Source of the DNA: UBA5336 sp964415675
GTDB taxonomy: Bacteria > Pseudomonadota > Alphaproteobacteria > Caulobacterales > Hyphomonadaceae
Assembly (NCBI GenBank): GCA_964415675.1
Contig: CAYQBG010000010.1
Location: 1 to 64,000 of the forward strand
Reading direction: 5' to 3'
DNA length: 64,000 bases
The notes under the pieces were generated by a model, which was not told the origin of the DNA, ran no database searches, and saw only the letters and a list, made by a program, of their open reading frames with translations. A program made the position numbers and the translations under genes. The first letter of the stretch is position 1; each line of letters starts with the position of its first letter. Positions 16,495-24,860 of this stretch are shown one piece after another.

Positions 16495-17437
16495 CATCAG
16501 GAGCCTCGCGGCGCGCATCCGCCATGAGGTGGGCAAGGCGATTATCGGGCAGGAAAAGACGGTCGACCTGATGCTGGTCAGCCTGTTTTCCTCCGGTCAT
16601 ATCCTGCTCGAAGGCCCACCGGGGACCGCGAAAACCCTGCTGGCCCAGAGCTTTGCAGCGGCCATTTCGCTGGATTTCGGGCGGATCCAGTTCACGCCAG
16701 ACCTGATGCCCGGCGATGTGCTTGGTACCAATCTGTTCAATTTCCAGACCAATGAATTCTCGTTGACCAAGGGGCCTATCTTTACCGACATCCTTCTGGC
16801 CGACGAGATCAACAGGACACCGCCCAAGACCCAGGCCGCGCTGCTTGAGGCGATGCAGGAGCGCAAGGTGACGATTGATGGCGCCAATCACCGGCTCAAT
16901 GACCGGTTCATGGTTATCGCCACCCAGAACCCGATCGAACAGCAGGGCACATATCCGCTGCCGGAAGCCCAGCTCGACCGGTTCCTGTTCAAACACGTCC
17001 TCGCCTATCCCACGCGGGAAGAGGAAATCGCGATTGTCGGCGGGCATGGCCGGCGCACCGGGATGGCGACCGCCGCGCGGCTCGGTGTGCAAGCAGCGAT
17101 AACCGGACCGCAGCTTGATGCTGCTGTAGAGGCGGTGTCGGCGGCCCGGATCAATGACGACATTGTTGCCTATATTGTCGATATCATCCGGGCCACGCGC
17201 GAGACGCCCAGCCTTGAAGCCGGGGCCAGTCCGAGAGCAGCTGCAGCGCTGGCGGCAGCGTCGCGCGCGCGTGCCGCGCTGGAGGGCCGCGATTTCGTGA
17301 TACCGGACGATGTGAAGTCGCTTGCCCTGCCGGCGCTGCGCCACCGGGTCTTGTTGTCGCCGGCCGCCGAGATCGAGGGGCGCACGGCCGATGAGACGCT
17401 TCTCGCCATCATCGAACAAACCGCCGCACCGAGATAG
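16481..17437 (+). CDS. MoxR family AAA+ ATPase
   Basis: A 318-residue AAA+ ATPase. Walker A is GPPGTAKT and Walker B ILLADEINR, followed by TPPKTQAALLEAMQE and sensor 1 IATQNPIEQQGTYPLPEAQ, all diagnostic of MoxR. I start at the ATG at 16481 because AAGGAG lies 8 nt before it. MoxR ATPases act as chaperones that activate or insert cofactors into VWA-domain partners, here presumably the DUF58 protein encoded 7 nt downstream. Confidence 0.95.
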   Translation: MDINDIRSLAARIRHEVGKAIIGQEKTVDLMLVSLFSSGHILLEGPPGTAKTLLAQSFAAAISLDFGRIQFTPDLMPGDVLGTNLFNFQTNEFSLTKGPIFTDILLADEINRTPPKTQAALLEAMQERKVTIDGANHRLNDRFMVIATQNPIEQQGTYPLPEAQLDRFLFKHVLAYPTREEEIAIVGGHGRRTGMATAARLGVQAAITGPQLDAAVEAVSAARINDDIVAYIVDIIRATRETPSLEAGASPRAAAALAAASRARAALEGRDFVIPDDVKSLALPALRHRVLLSPAAEIEGRTADETLLAIIEQTAAPR

Positions 17438-17444
17438 GCCGCAG

Positions 17445-18758
17445 ATGTTCGCACCGACCCCCCGCGCGATTTTCCTGATGCTTGTCGGGGTGCCCGTGAT
17501 GGTGTTCATCGCTGTCCTGCGCCCGGACCTTTGGACTCTTTCGGGTGGCTGGATTTTCGCGCTGGGCGGGCTGATGCTGGCCGACGCGGCGCTTGCTGCC
17601 CGCCTGCGGGCGTTCGAGTGGAAGATTGATACGCCGCCGCTGCTCTATATCCAGTCGAGCGAGGTGGTGGCCGTCCGTGTCCGGTTTTCGCGCGGGCCGC
17701 TTCCGGCCTCGCTGCTTCTGCGTGTCGAGACCGGTTCCATCCTTGAGCCCTTAACGACAAAGCGGCTTAGAGGCTGGATCGACCGCGTACACGAGACGTC
17801 GGTTACCCTGACGCCCCGGAGGCGGGGCACCGCGCAGCTGACCGAGCTCTGGGCGCGCTGGAGCGGGCCGCTTGGTCTTGTTCGCAAGCGCGCACGAGAG
17901 ACGCTGGACATTGAAATCCCGGTCACGCCAAACACGCGCTGGGTGAAGGAAGAGGCGGTGCGTCTCTACACCCGTGATGCAGCATTCGGGATCAAGGCTC
18001 AGATCGAGAAGGGGGAGGGATCTGAGTTCGACGCCCTGCGCGAGTTCACCACCGGCATGGATCGTCGGGCCATCGACTGGAAACACTCAGCGCGCCACCG
18101 CGTCCTTCTTGCGAAGGAATTCCGGACCGAACGCAACCACAATATCGTATTTGCCTTTGACACTGGCCGGCTGATGAGCGAGCCACTGGGAGGAGTGCCC
18201 AAGCTCGACCGCGCCATAAATGCCGCGCTCCTGCTCGCATATGTCTCACTGCGTTCGGGTGACAAGGCGCAGTTCTACAGTTTCGATGCCCGGCCCGGTG
18301 TAACTTCCGGACAGTTGATGGGCACGCGTGGGTATCCGGTGCTTCAGTCTGTGGCTGCACAGATGGATTATTCCAGTGCCGAGTCGAATTTCACACTGGC
18401 GCTGTCGGAGCTCGCCGGAAAGCTGGACCGGCGCAGCCTCGTGATCCTCTTCACCGATTTTGTCGATACGATTTCCGCCGAACTCATGCTGGAAAATGTC
18501 CGCCGTCTGACTGACCGGCACCTGGTCGTTTTCGCGAGTTTCGAGGATGAATTGCTTGGCCGTTTCGTTGAGGGGGCGCCCGACACGCCGGAGGATGTCG
18601 CACGCGCCGTGATTGCCGACAATCTGCTTCAGGAGCGCGAGACGGTGTTCCTGAAACTCCAGCGGCTGGGTGTGCAGATCATCGAGACGCGCCCTGACCG
18701 GTTCGGCAGCGAGCTTGTCTCGCGTTATCTGCAGATCAAGCGCCGGGAGATGATATGA
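17445..18758 (+). CDS. DUF58 domain protein (VWA-like)
   Basis: A 437-residue protein with two TM helices at the N-terminus (about 8-45), a beta-rich middle, and the DUF58 signature EFDALREFTTGMDRRAIDW followed by FAFDTGRLM, a degenerate MIDAS-type DxGR of the VWA fold. DUF58 proteins are the usual clients of MoxR ATPases. It starts 7 nt after the MoxR stop and ends in an ATGA overlap with the SpoIIM gene. Probably membrane-tethered with the VWA domain in the cytoplasm. Confidence 0.9.
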   Translation: MFAPTPRAIFLMLVGVPVMVFIAVLRPDLWTLSGGWIFALGGLMLADAALAARLRAFEWKIDTPPLLYIQSSEVVAVRVRFSRGPLPASLLLRVETGSILEPLTTKRLRGWIDRVHETSVTLTPRRRGTAQLTELWARWSGPLGLVRKRARETLDIEIPVTPNTRWVKEEAVRLYTRDAAFGIKAQIEKGEGSEFDALREFTTGMDRRAIDWKHSARHRVLLAKEFRTERNHNIVFAFDTGRLMSEPLGGVPKLDRAINAALLLAYVSLRSGDKAQFYSFDARPGVTSGQLMGTRGYPVLQSVAAQMDYSSAESNFTLALSELAGKLDRRSLVILFTDFVDTISAELMLENVRRLTDRHLVVFASFEDELLGRFVEGAPDTPEDVARAVIADNLLQERETVFLKLQRLGVQIIETRPDRFGSELVSRYLQIKRREMI

Positions 18759-19759
18759 GCTCTCTTCTCAAATCCTACCGGTTCCGCGAGGAGCGTGAGG
18801 CGGACTGGAAAGCGCTGGAAGACATTCTGAAACGCGCCGAATCGGGTGGAGCGCGATCTCTCAGTGACGAACAGATGATGGCCCTGCCAGGGCTTTACCG
18901 ACAGGCCGTGTCGTCCTTGTCGGTGGCCCGGTCGATCTCGCTCGACCAGAATGTGGTGGCCTATCTCGAAGGGCTTTGCACGCGGGGATATTTCTTTGTC
19001 TACGGGCCCCGTACCACGCTGGCGCAAAAGGCGGCGAGCTTTCTGCGCCTGGACTGGCCTGCGGCGGTGCGCTCGGCGGGCTTGTCGACCCTGCTCGCCT
19101 TTCTCTGCCTGTTTGGAGCCGGCGCGCTCTCTTTCGCGCTGTGCATGTCCGACATGGACTGGTTCTGGACCTTCCATTCCGGCATTTTCGACATGCGTAC
19201 GCCCAATGCGTCCACGGAATATCTGCGCTCAACGCTCTATAGCGAGGAGATGCATGCCGAAGACATGCTGGCGGCTTTTGCAGGACAGCTCTTCTCGCAC
19301 AATTCGCGCATTGCCCTGTTCGCCTTCGCGCTCGGCTTTGCCTTCGGCCTGCCGACAGCGCTCCTGCTCATGTATAATGGCGCGGTACTGGGCGCATTCG
19401 TAGCCCTCTTCACTGACCGCGGTCTTGGATATGAAGTCACCGGCTGGCTCATGATCCACGGCGTGACCGAGCTCTTCGCCATTGTCCTGGCCGGGGCGGC
19501 AGGTTTCGTGATCGGCGGTGCGGTCGCCTTTCCCGGGCGGCTGTCGCGGATGGCTTCGGCACGCAAGGCCGGTGGGCGGGCGGCGCTCATCGCGATGGGC
19601 TGCGTGGTGATGCTGTTCCTGGCTGCGCTGCTGGAGGGTTTCGGGCGCCAGCTGATCAATTCCGACATGGTGCGCTACACAATCGCAGGCACCACGCTGG
19701 TCCTGTGGCTGGCCTATTTCTACATGCCGCGCGCCACGATGACGGATGGGCCGGCATGA
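18755..19759 (+). CDS. stage II sporulation protein M (SpoIIM) family membrane protein
   Basis: A 334-residue polytopic membrane protein. A cytoplasmic N-terminal helical region (about 1-100) is followed by five to six TM helices; the NSRIALFAFALGFAFGLPT and YNGAVLGAFVALF segments are typical of the SpoIIM/DUF95 family. Non-sporulating bacteria carry it with RDD and MoxR-DUF58 genes, where its role is unknown. The start overlaps the DUF58 stop and the end overlaps the RDD start, both as ATGA. Confidence 0.9.
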   Translation: MSSLLKSYRFREEREADWKALEDILKRAESGGARSLSDEQMMALPGLYRQAVSSLSVARSISLDQNVVAYLEGLCTRGYFFVYGPRTTLAQKAASFLRLDWPAAVRSAGLSTLLAFLCLFGAGALSFALCMSDMDWFWTFHSGIFDMRTPNASTEYLRSTLYSEEMHAEDMLAAFAGQLFSHNSRIALFAFALGFAFGLPTALLLMYNGAVLGAFVALFTDRGLGYEVTGWLMIHGVTELFAIVLAGAAGFVIGGAVAFPGRLSRMASARKAGGRAALIAMGCVVMLFLAALLEGFGRQLINSDMVRYTIAGTTLVLWLAYFYMPRATMTDGPA

Positions 19760-20703
19760 GCGAAACACTCGTGCAGCCACCTTTGAAGCCGGGGCCGTCG
19801 CCCGCCGAAGCGCAGCGTCGGCGACGCTCGCGACTGGCCTGGAAAGCCCAGCTCGAAAAGCAGATGCGCGAACTGGTCACGCCGGAAGGTGCGGCCCTGC
19901 AACTGAAAATCGGCACGTTCGGCGAGCGGGCCGGCGCCTTCCTGATCGACTTCATCATACAGTGGACGATTGGCATCATTGTCATTCTCGCCATTGCGTG
20001 GGGCACCGAACGGCTTGGCATGTCAGGCTGGGCCATTGGAGGAGCGCTGATCGGGGTCTTCGTCTTTCTCCTGCGCAATTTCTATTTCATCTGGTTCGAG
20101 ATGGGCCGGAGGGCGGCGACTCCAGGCAAGCGGATTGTTGGCCTGCGCGTGTCGGCGCGAGATGGCGGACAGCTGAAGGCCGAGGCGGTTCTGGCGCGCA
20201 ATTTCATGCGCGAGATCGAGGTTGGCCTGCCGCTTTCCTTCCTGTTCATGACCGGAGACGATCTCAATGCCTGGATCGGCCTGTTCGGCTTCCTCTGGTC
20301 GGGCGTGTTCATGTTCTTCCCGCTGTTCAACAAGGACAAGCTGAGGGTCGGAGACCTTGTTGCGGGCACATGGGTCATCCATGCGCCGAAGACAAAGCTG
20401 CTGAAAGACATTGCCTCAGTGCCGGCCACTTCGTCGGGAGAGGCCGGCCCCTTTGCCTTTACCCCGGCTCAGGTTGACGCTTACGGGATCCATGAGCTTC
20501 ACGTGCTCGAAGATGTGCTTCGCCAATCGACTCGGGAGGTTAAGGCCGAGGTGGCTGCGCGTATTCGCCAGAAGATCGGCTGGCAGGCGCAAATCGGTGA
20601 AAAGGATCTCGATTTCCTTGAGGCCTATTATGGCGCGCTACGTCGTCGGCTTGAGCAACGCATGCTGTTCGGCGAACGCAAGGAAGACAAGTTCGACCGT
20701 TGA
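19756..20703 (+). CDS. RDD family membrane protein
   Basis: A 315-residue protein whose RDD domain begins near residue 40 with GERAGAFLIDFIIQW and has the second conserved block RAATPGKRIVGLRV. Three to four TM helices lie in the first 200 residues, followed by a helical cytoplasmic C-terminus. It starts in an ATGA overlap with the SpoIIM gene. It is the last gene of the six-gene operon; its stop abuts that of mtgA on the other strand. RDD proteins are proposed transporters or membrane scaffolds. Confidence 0.9.
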   Translation: MSETLVQPPLKPGPSPAEAQRRRRSRLAWKAQLEKQMRELVTPEGAALQLKIGTFGERAGAFLIDFIIQWTIGIIVILAIAWGTERLGMSGWAIGGALIGVFVFLLRNFYFIWFEMGRRAATPGKRIVGLRVSARDGGQLKAEAVLARNFMREIEVGLPLSFLFMTGDDLNAWIGLFGFLWSGVFMFFPLFNKDKLRVGDLVAGTWVIHAPKTKLLKDIASVPATSSGEAGPFAFTPAQVDAYGIHELHVLEDVLRQSTREVKAEVAARIRQKIGWQAQIGEKDLDFLEAYYGALRRRLEQRMLFGERKEDKFDR

Positions 20704-21411
20704 TCATTCGCCATGGAGGCAGGCGTCGAGCCCTTCGCCGGCGACCACGCGCATGCGCGCCTCGAGCGTCAAGGCGCGCTGGCGCACATAGGGGCCGGGC
20801 GGGTCCAGCCGCCACCGGTTCGGGCTTGGCAGCACAGCGGCAAGAAGCGCGGCCTCGCGCACCGTCAGGTCGCGGGCTGGCTTGCCGAACCGGGCGCGCG
20901 CCGCGGCTTCGGCGCCAAACAGTCCGTCCCCCCATTCTGCGACATTGAGATAATGTTCCATGACGCGGCGCTTGCTCCAGGCAAAGTCGATGAACACTGC
21001 CATCCAGGCTTCACCGCCCTTGCGCAACAGGCCGCCGCCATTCCAGAGAAACAGGTTCTTGGCGGTCTGCTGTGTGATTGTCGAGGCACCGCGCAGCCCC
21101 TTGCCGGCGCGATATTCGTCAATGGCCAGGACAATGGCCCCGGGATCGACACCATGATGGCTGCAAAAACCGCTATCTTCGGCGGCGATCACCGCGCGCA
21201 CAAGATGGGGCGAGATGTCATCGAGCGGCACGGCGTGTCGCCGCACGGTCTCGCCTTCGGCCAGGCGCTGGACCATGAGCAGGGTGCCGGGCGCGGGCAG
21301 CACCATCAGGGCCAGCCCATAGAGGTGTACGCCGAGGAACACACCGCCAACGAATTTGAGCGCGATACGGGCGCCGCGCCAAACCGGGTTGGCGTCAGGT
21401 TTCCGGCTCAT
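20704..21411 (-). CDS. mtgA: monofunctional biosynthetic peptidoglycan transglycosylase
   Basis: A 235-residue GT51 enzyme that polymerises lipid II into glycan strands. One TM anchor (about 17-40) precedes the catalytic domain. The first motif is AAEDSGFCSHHGVD with the catalytic Glu, and the second is GASTITQQTAKNLFLW; the KRRVMEHYLNVAEWG block also fits. There is no transpeptidase domain and the length is usual for MtgA. The start at 21411 overlaps the end of queG by 17 nt; the frame is open upstream but those residues belong to the queG region. It is read from the queG transcript. Confidence 0.95.
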   Translation of the reverse strand: MSRKPDANPVWRGARIALKFVGGVFLGVHLYGLALMVLPAPGTLLMVQRLAEGETVRRHAVPLDDISPHLVRAVIAAEDSGFCSHHGVDPGAIVLAIDEYRAGKGLRGASTITQQTAKNLFLWNGGGLLRKGGEAWMAVFIDFAWSKRRVMEHYLNVAEWGDGLFGAEAAARARFGKPARDLTVREAALLAAVLPSPNRWRLDPPGPYVRQRALTLEARMRVVAGEGLDACLHGE

Positions 21412-22528
21412 CTGCCTGCGCTCCAGCTCGCCATTCCTCGCGCACATGAGCGATGGTTTCATGCGCTTCGCGGGCTGCCTTTTCGCGGGCAAATCTGGCG
21501 GGATCAAGGCGCGCGAGTGCCCAGATGGCTGCGCCGCGCACGAGATCGCTGTCATCGTCAAGCAGCGGGATGAGTGCATCGACCAGTTCCGGCGCGCGAC
21601 TGTTTCCGATGGCTATGGTGACATTGCGCACAAACCGGTCGCGGCCGGTGCGCTTGACCGGTGAGCCGGCAAAGACCTCCCGGAAGGCGCTGTCATTCAG
21701 CGCGGCGAGATCGGCCAGCGCGGGCAAGGTCGTCTCGGGGCGCGGATGCAGCAGCCGCTCACGCCCGGCTGCGGCAAACTTGTTCCAGGGGCAGACAGCG
21801 AGGCAATCATCGCAGCCATAGATCCGATTGCCCATGGCGGCGCGGAATTCGCGAGGTATCGGGCCTTTGTGCTCGATGGTGAGATAGGAAATGCAGCGGC
21901 GCGCATCGAGCTGGAATGGGGCGGGAAAGGCGTTGGTGGGGCAGATATCGAGACAGGCGGTGCACGACCCGCAATGTTCGGATTCGCCCGCATCGGCGGC
22001 CAACTCGGCCGTGGTCAGCATCACGCCAAGGAAGAACCAGTTGCCAAGCTCGCGCGACAAAAGGTTTGTGTGCTTGCCCTGCCAGCCGATCCCGGCGCGC
22101 GCGGCCAGCGGTTTTTCCATGAGCGGCGCGGTATCTACGAAGACCTTCACCTCTTCACCCGTCTCATCGTTAAAGTGCCGCGCCAGTTGTTTCAGACGCG
22201 TTTTGAGGAGATCGTGATAATCGGCGCCGCGGGCATAGACGGAGATATTGCCATGCCGGCGGTGGGCGAGTGTGGTAAGCGGGTCATGGTCTGGCCCATA
22301 ATCGAGAGCAACAACCAGCGCCGATTTTGCGGCTTGCCACATGGCCGTGGGCGCCTGCCTCCGCTCCAGCGTGCTCTCCATCCAGTCCATGGAGCCATGC
22401 CGGCCCGCAGTCACGAATTGTGACAGGCGCTCAGCCTCGATATGCCAGTCGCCATCGGCGCGCGCGATCCGGGCCGCAGAAAAGCCGAGTGCGGCCGCGT
22501 GTGATTTCAGGTCGGACTCGCGAGACAT
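21395..22528 (-). CDS. queG: epoxyqueuosine reductase
   Basis: A 377-residue enzyme for the last step of queuosine tRNA modification, reducing epoxyqueuosine with cobalamin and two [4Fe-4S] clusters. Visible residues are Asp132 in FVDTAPLMEKP (the catalytic acid), the first ferredoxin-type motif CGSCTACLDICP (Cys186/189/192/196) and the second CDDCLAVCP (Cys239/242/246), plus Cys212. The C-terminal 60 residues are HEAT-like repeats that bind tRNA. It is upstream of mtgA in the same transcript. Confidence 0.96.
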   Translation of the reverse strand: MSRESDLKSHAAALGFSAARIARADGDWHIEAERLSQFVTAGRHGSMDWMESTLERRQAPTAMWQAAKSALVVALDYGPDHDPLTTLAHRRHGNISVYARGADYHDLLKTRLKQLARHFNDETGEEVKVFVDTAPLMEKPLAARAGIGWQGKHTNLLSRELGNWFFLGVMLTTAELAADAGESEHCGSCTACLDICPTNAFPAPFQLDARRCISYLTIEHKGPIPREFRAAMGNRIYGCDDCLAVCPWNKFAAAGRERLLHPRPETTLPALADLAALNDSAFREVFAGSPVKRTGRDRFVRNVTIAIGNSRAPELVDALIPLLDDDSDLVRGAAIWALARLDPARFAREKAAREAHETIAHVREEWRAGAQADEPET

Positions 22529-22658
22529 TTGCGCTGGTATATCAGATGATGAGCGAGTGTCTGCCCGATAGCGGGCGATACCGGATTTGTCATGGCGTTA
22601 CGACGAACTCACGCGCTCTTCGGATGACAAAACCGCTGTCTCATGCTCATAAAGGCGC

Positions 22659-23999
22659 ATGAGCGAGACTTATGACCTGATCCTCCGCGGCGGCGTGATC
22701 GTCACGCCTGGCGGGGAAGAGCGTGCCGATATCGGCGTTCGTGGCAGCAAGATCGCCTTTATCGGCGACCTGCCGCGGACAGATGCCGGTGAGGTGATCG
22801 ACTGTGCAGGCCTTCATGTCCTGCCCGGCGTGATAGACAGTCAGGTGCATTTTCGCGAGCCGGGCCTGGAATGGAAGGAAGACCTGGAATCAGGGGCGCG
22901 CTCGGCGGCGCTTGGCGGCGTAACAGCCGTGTTCGAGATGCCCAACACCGAGCCGACCACGACAACGCCGGAGATGCTGACGGACAAGCTTGCCCGCGCG
23001 GCCGGCCGCATGGATGTCGACCATGCCTTCTATGCCGGCGCGACGAACGAGAATGCCGACCTCCTGCCGGAAATGGAGCGGATGGAGGGCTGTTGCGGGG
23101 TCAAGGTGTTCATGGGCGCTTCGACCGGATCGCTGCTGGTCGAGAGCGATGAGGGCGTGGCGCGCGTGCTGGCGGCGATCAAGCGCCGGGCGGCCTTTCA
23201 TTCCGAGGATGAATATCGTCTCGCCGAGCGCCGCGCGCTGGCCGTCGAGGGGGACTGGAACAGCCATATCATTGTGCGCGACGTCGAGGCGGCGGTGTCT
23301 TCCACGCGGCGGCTCCTGCGGCTCGCCCGCGAGGCTGGCAAGCGCATCCATGTGCTGCATATCTCCACAGCCGAGGAAATGGAGCTGCTACGCGAGGCCA
23401 GGGATATTGCCAGTGTCGAGGTTCTGCCCAATCACCTGACGCTGGCGGCGCCCGATTGCTATGACCGGCTCGGCGCCTATGCCCAGCAGAACCCGCCGGT
23501 GCGCGAGGCGCGCCACCGTGAAGCCATCTGGCGCGCGCTGAATGCCGGCATTGTCGATGTCGTCGCCACCGATCATGCTCCGCATACGATCGAGGAAAAA
23601 TCGCGGCCCTATCCCGCCTCGCCATCGGGCACGCCTGGCGTGCAGACCTTCGTGCCGGTGATGCTGACCCATGTGAATGAGGGTCGGCTCAGCCTTCGCC
23701 GTTTCGTGGAACTGACCAGTGCGGGGCCGCAGCGCGTGTTCGGGATCATCGGTAAGGGCCGGATCGCGGAAGGGTATGATGCCGATTTCACACTGGTCGA
23801 CCTTAAACGTCGCGAAACAATCCGGGCGGCTGACATGGCGTCGAAATGCGGCTGGACGCCGTATGACGGATTCGAGGCGACTGGCTGGCCGGTTGCAACG
23901 ATCATTCGTGGACAGTCGATAATGAGAGACGGCGAACTCGTCTGCAAGGGCGCAGGCAAGCCGGTGCGCTTCCAGGAGACGCTGGGACCTTTGGCTTGA
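22659..23999 (+). CDS. dihydroorotase-like amidohydrolase
   Basis: A 446-residue amidohydrolase of the type I dihydroorotase group. Metal-site residues include His64 and Arg66 in VIDSQVHFREPG, the carbamylatable Lys149 in CGVKVFMG, His181, His231/His234 in HVLHIST, and Asp305 in ATDHAPHT. The usual HxH pair is QxH here: Gln62 replaces the first ligand. Dihydroorotases cyclise carbamoyl-aspartate in pyrimidine synthesis; this subgroup is common in alphaproteobacteria and is normally called dihydroorotase, but the altered ligand leaves the substrate uncertain. Other pyr genes are not adjacent. Its stop overlaps the K+ channel start. Confidence 0.82.
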   Translation: MSETYDLILRGGVIVTPGGEERADIGVRGSKIAFIGDLPRTDAGEVIDCAGLHVLPGVIDSQVHFREPGLEWKEDLESGARSAALGGVTAVFEMPNTEPTTTTPEMLTDKLARAAGRMDVDHAFYAGATNENADLLPEMERMEGCCGVKVFMGASTGSLLVESDEGVARVLAAIKRRAAFHSEDEYRLAERRALAVEGDWNSHIIVRDVEAAVSSTRRLLRLAREAGKRIHVLHISTAEEMELLREARDIASVEVLPNHLTLAAPDCYDRLGAYAQQNPPVREARHREAIWRALNAGIVDVVATDHAPHTIEEKSRPYPASPSGTPGVQTFVPVMLTHVNEGRLSLRRFVELTSAGPQRVFGIIGKGRIAEGYDADFTLVDLKRRETIRAADMASKCGWTPYDGFEATGWPVATIIRGQSIMRDGELVCKGAGKPVRFQETLGPLA

Positions 24000-24778
24000 G
24001 CGACCGGAAGGGGCTGAACCGACAGCTTTTCTGGCTGTATGAAGGGCATGGCTCCGGGCCATGGGTCTTCCGCATCGCCCTCCTGGTCTTTGATGTCGTC
24101 ACAATCGCCTATTTTCTATGGGCGCCCTTCGAGACGCGAGAGGTCGCCCATGTCTGGTTTGACTATGTGATCGGCGCGGTGATCGGGCTCGACCTGATGG
24201 CGAGATTCTACATCTCAAGGCCAAAGCGGGTCTTTATCCGCCGGGTTTATAACTGGACCGATGCGATTGTCGTAGTGACCATGTTTGCGCCTCTGTTCGT
24301 CCAGAACCTTGCCTTCCTGCGCATTCTCCGGGCTGTGCGCATCGTGCGGGCCTTCACGGTTTTGCGGCGGGCCCGGAAGATGTCGAGCTATCTCCGCGAG
24401 CATGAGCGCATCATTGAGAGCGTAACCAATCTGGCCGTCTTCGTCTTCATCATGGCGGCCTTGGTGTATGTCTCGCAGGTGCGCAGCAATACCCAGATCA
24501 ACAATTTCCTTGATGCACTCTATTTCACCGTCACGAGCCTGACGACGACAGGATATGGCGACATCCTGATGAAGGATCCGCTCGGCCGGGCACTGGCGAT
24601 ACTCATCATGCTGCTCGGGCTGAGCCTTTTTGTGCAATTGTTGCGCAATGTTGTCAGTCCCGGAAACAAGGTCGAGCATGAGTGCCAGAATTGTGGCCTG
24701 CAACGACATGACTCCGATGCCGTCCACTGCAAACATTGCGGGAAGGTCGTGCATATCGATACCGAGGGTTTCGCCTGA
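23996..24778 (+). CDS. voltage-gated K+ channel-like ion transporter with zinc ribbon
   Basis: A 260-residue, six-TM channel subunit. The S4 sensor carries regularly spaced arginines in RILRAVRIVRAFTVLRR (about 109-125), and the pore has the K+ filter TTTGYGDI (183-190). After the last helix a CxxC (230/233) and a second CxxC (245/248) form a likely zinc ribbon. It starts at TTG, which overlaps the dihydroorotase-like stop codon (TTGA), with GGGAC upstream. The family is an inner-membrane potassium channel; the zinc ribbon could be a regulatory or tetramerisation element. Confidence 0.88.
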   Translation: MSDRKGLNRQLFWLYEGHGSGPWVFRIALLVFDVVTIAYFLWAPFETREVAHVWFDYVIGAVIGLDLMARFYISRPKRVFIRRVYNWTDAIVVVTMFAPLFVQNLAFLRILRAVRIVRAFTVLRRARKMSSYLREHERIIESVTNLAVFVFIMAALVYVSQVRSNTQINNFLDALYFTVTSLTTTGYGDILMKDPLGRALAILIMLLGLSLFVQLLRNVVSPGNKVEHECQNCGLQRHDSDAVHCKHCGKVVHIDTEGFA

Positions 24779-24860
24779 TTTGCCGCAGGGGCAGTGTTGC
24801 CCGATAGGCTCCTCGCCCCTAGGCGATAAAAAGGGACATGAACCGGGAGGACAAGACGAA

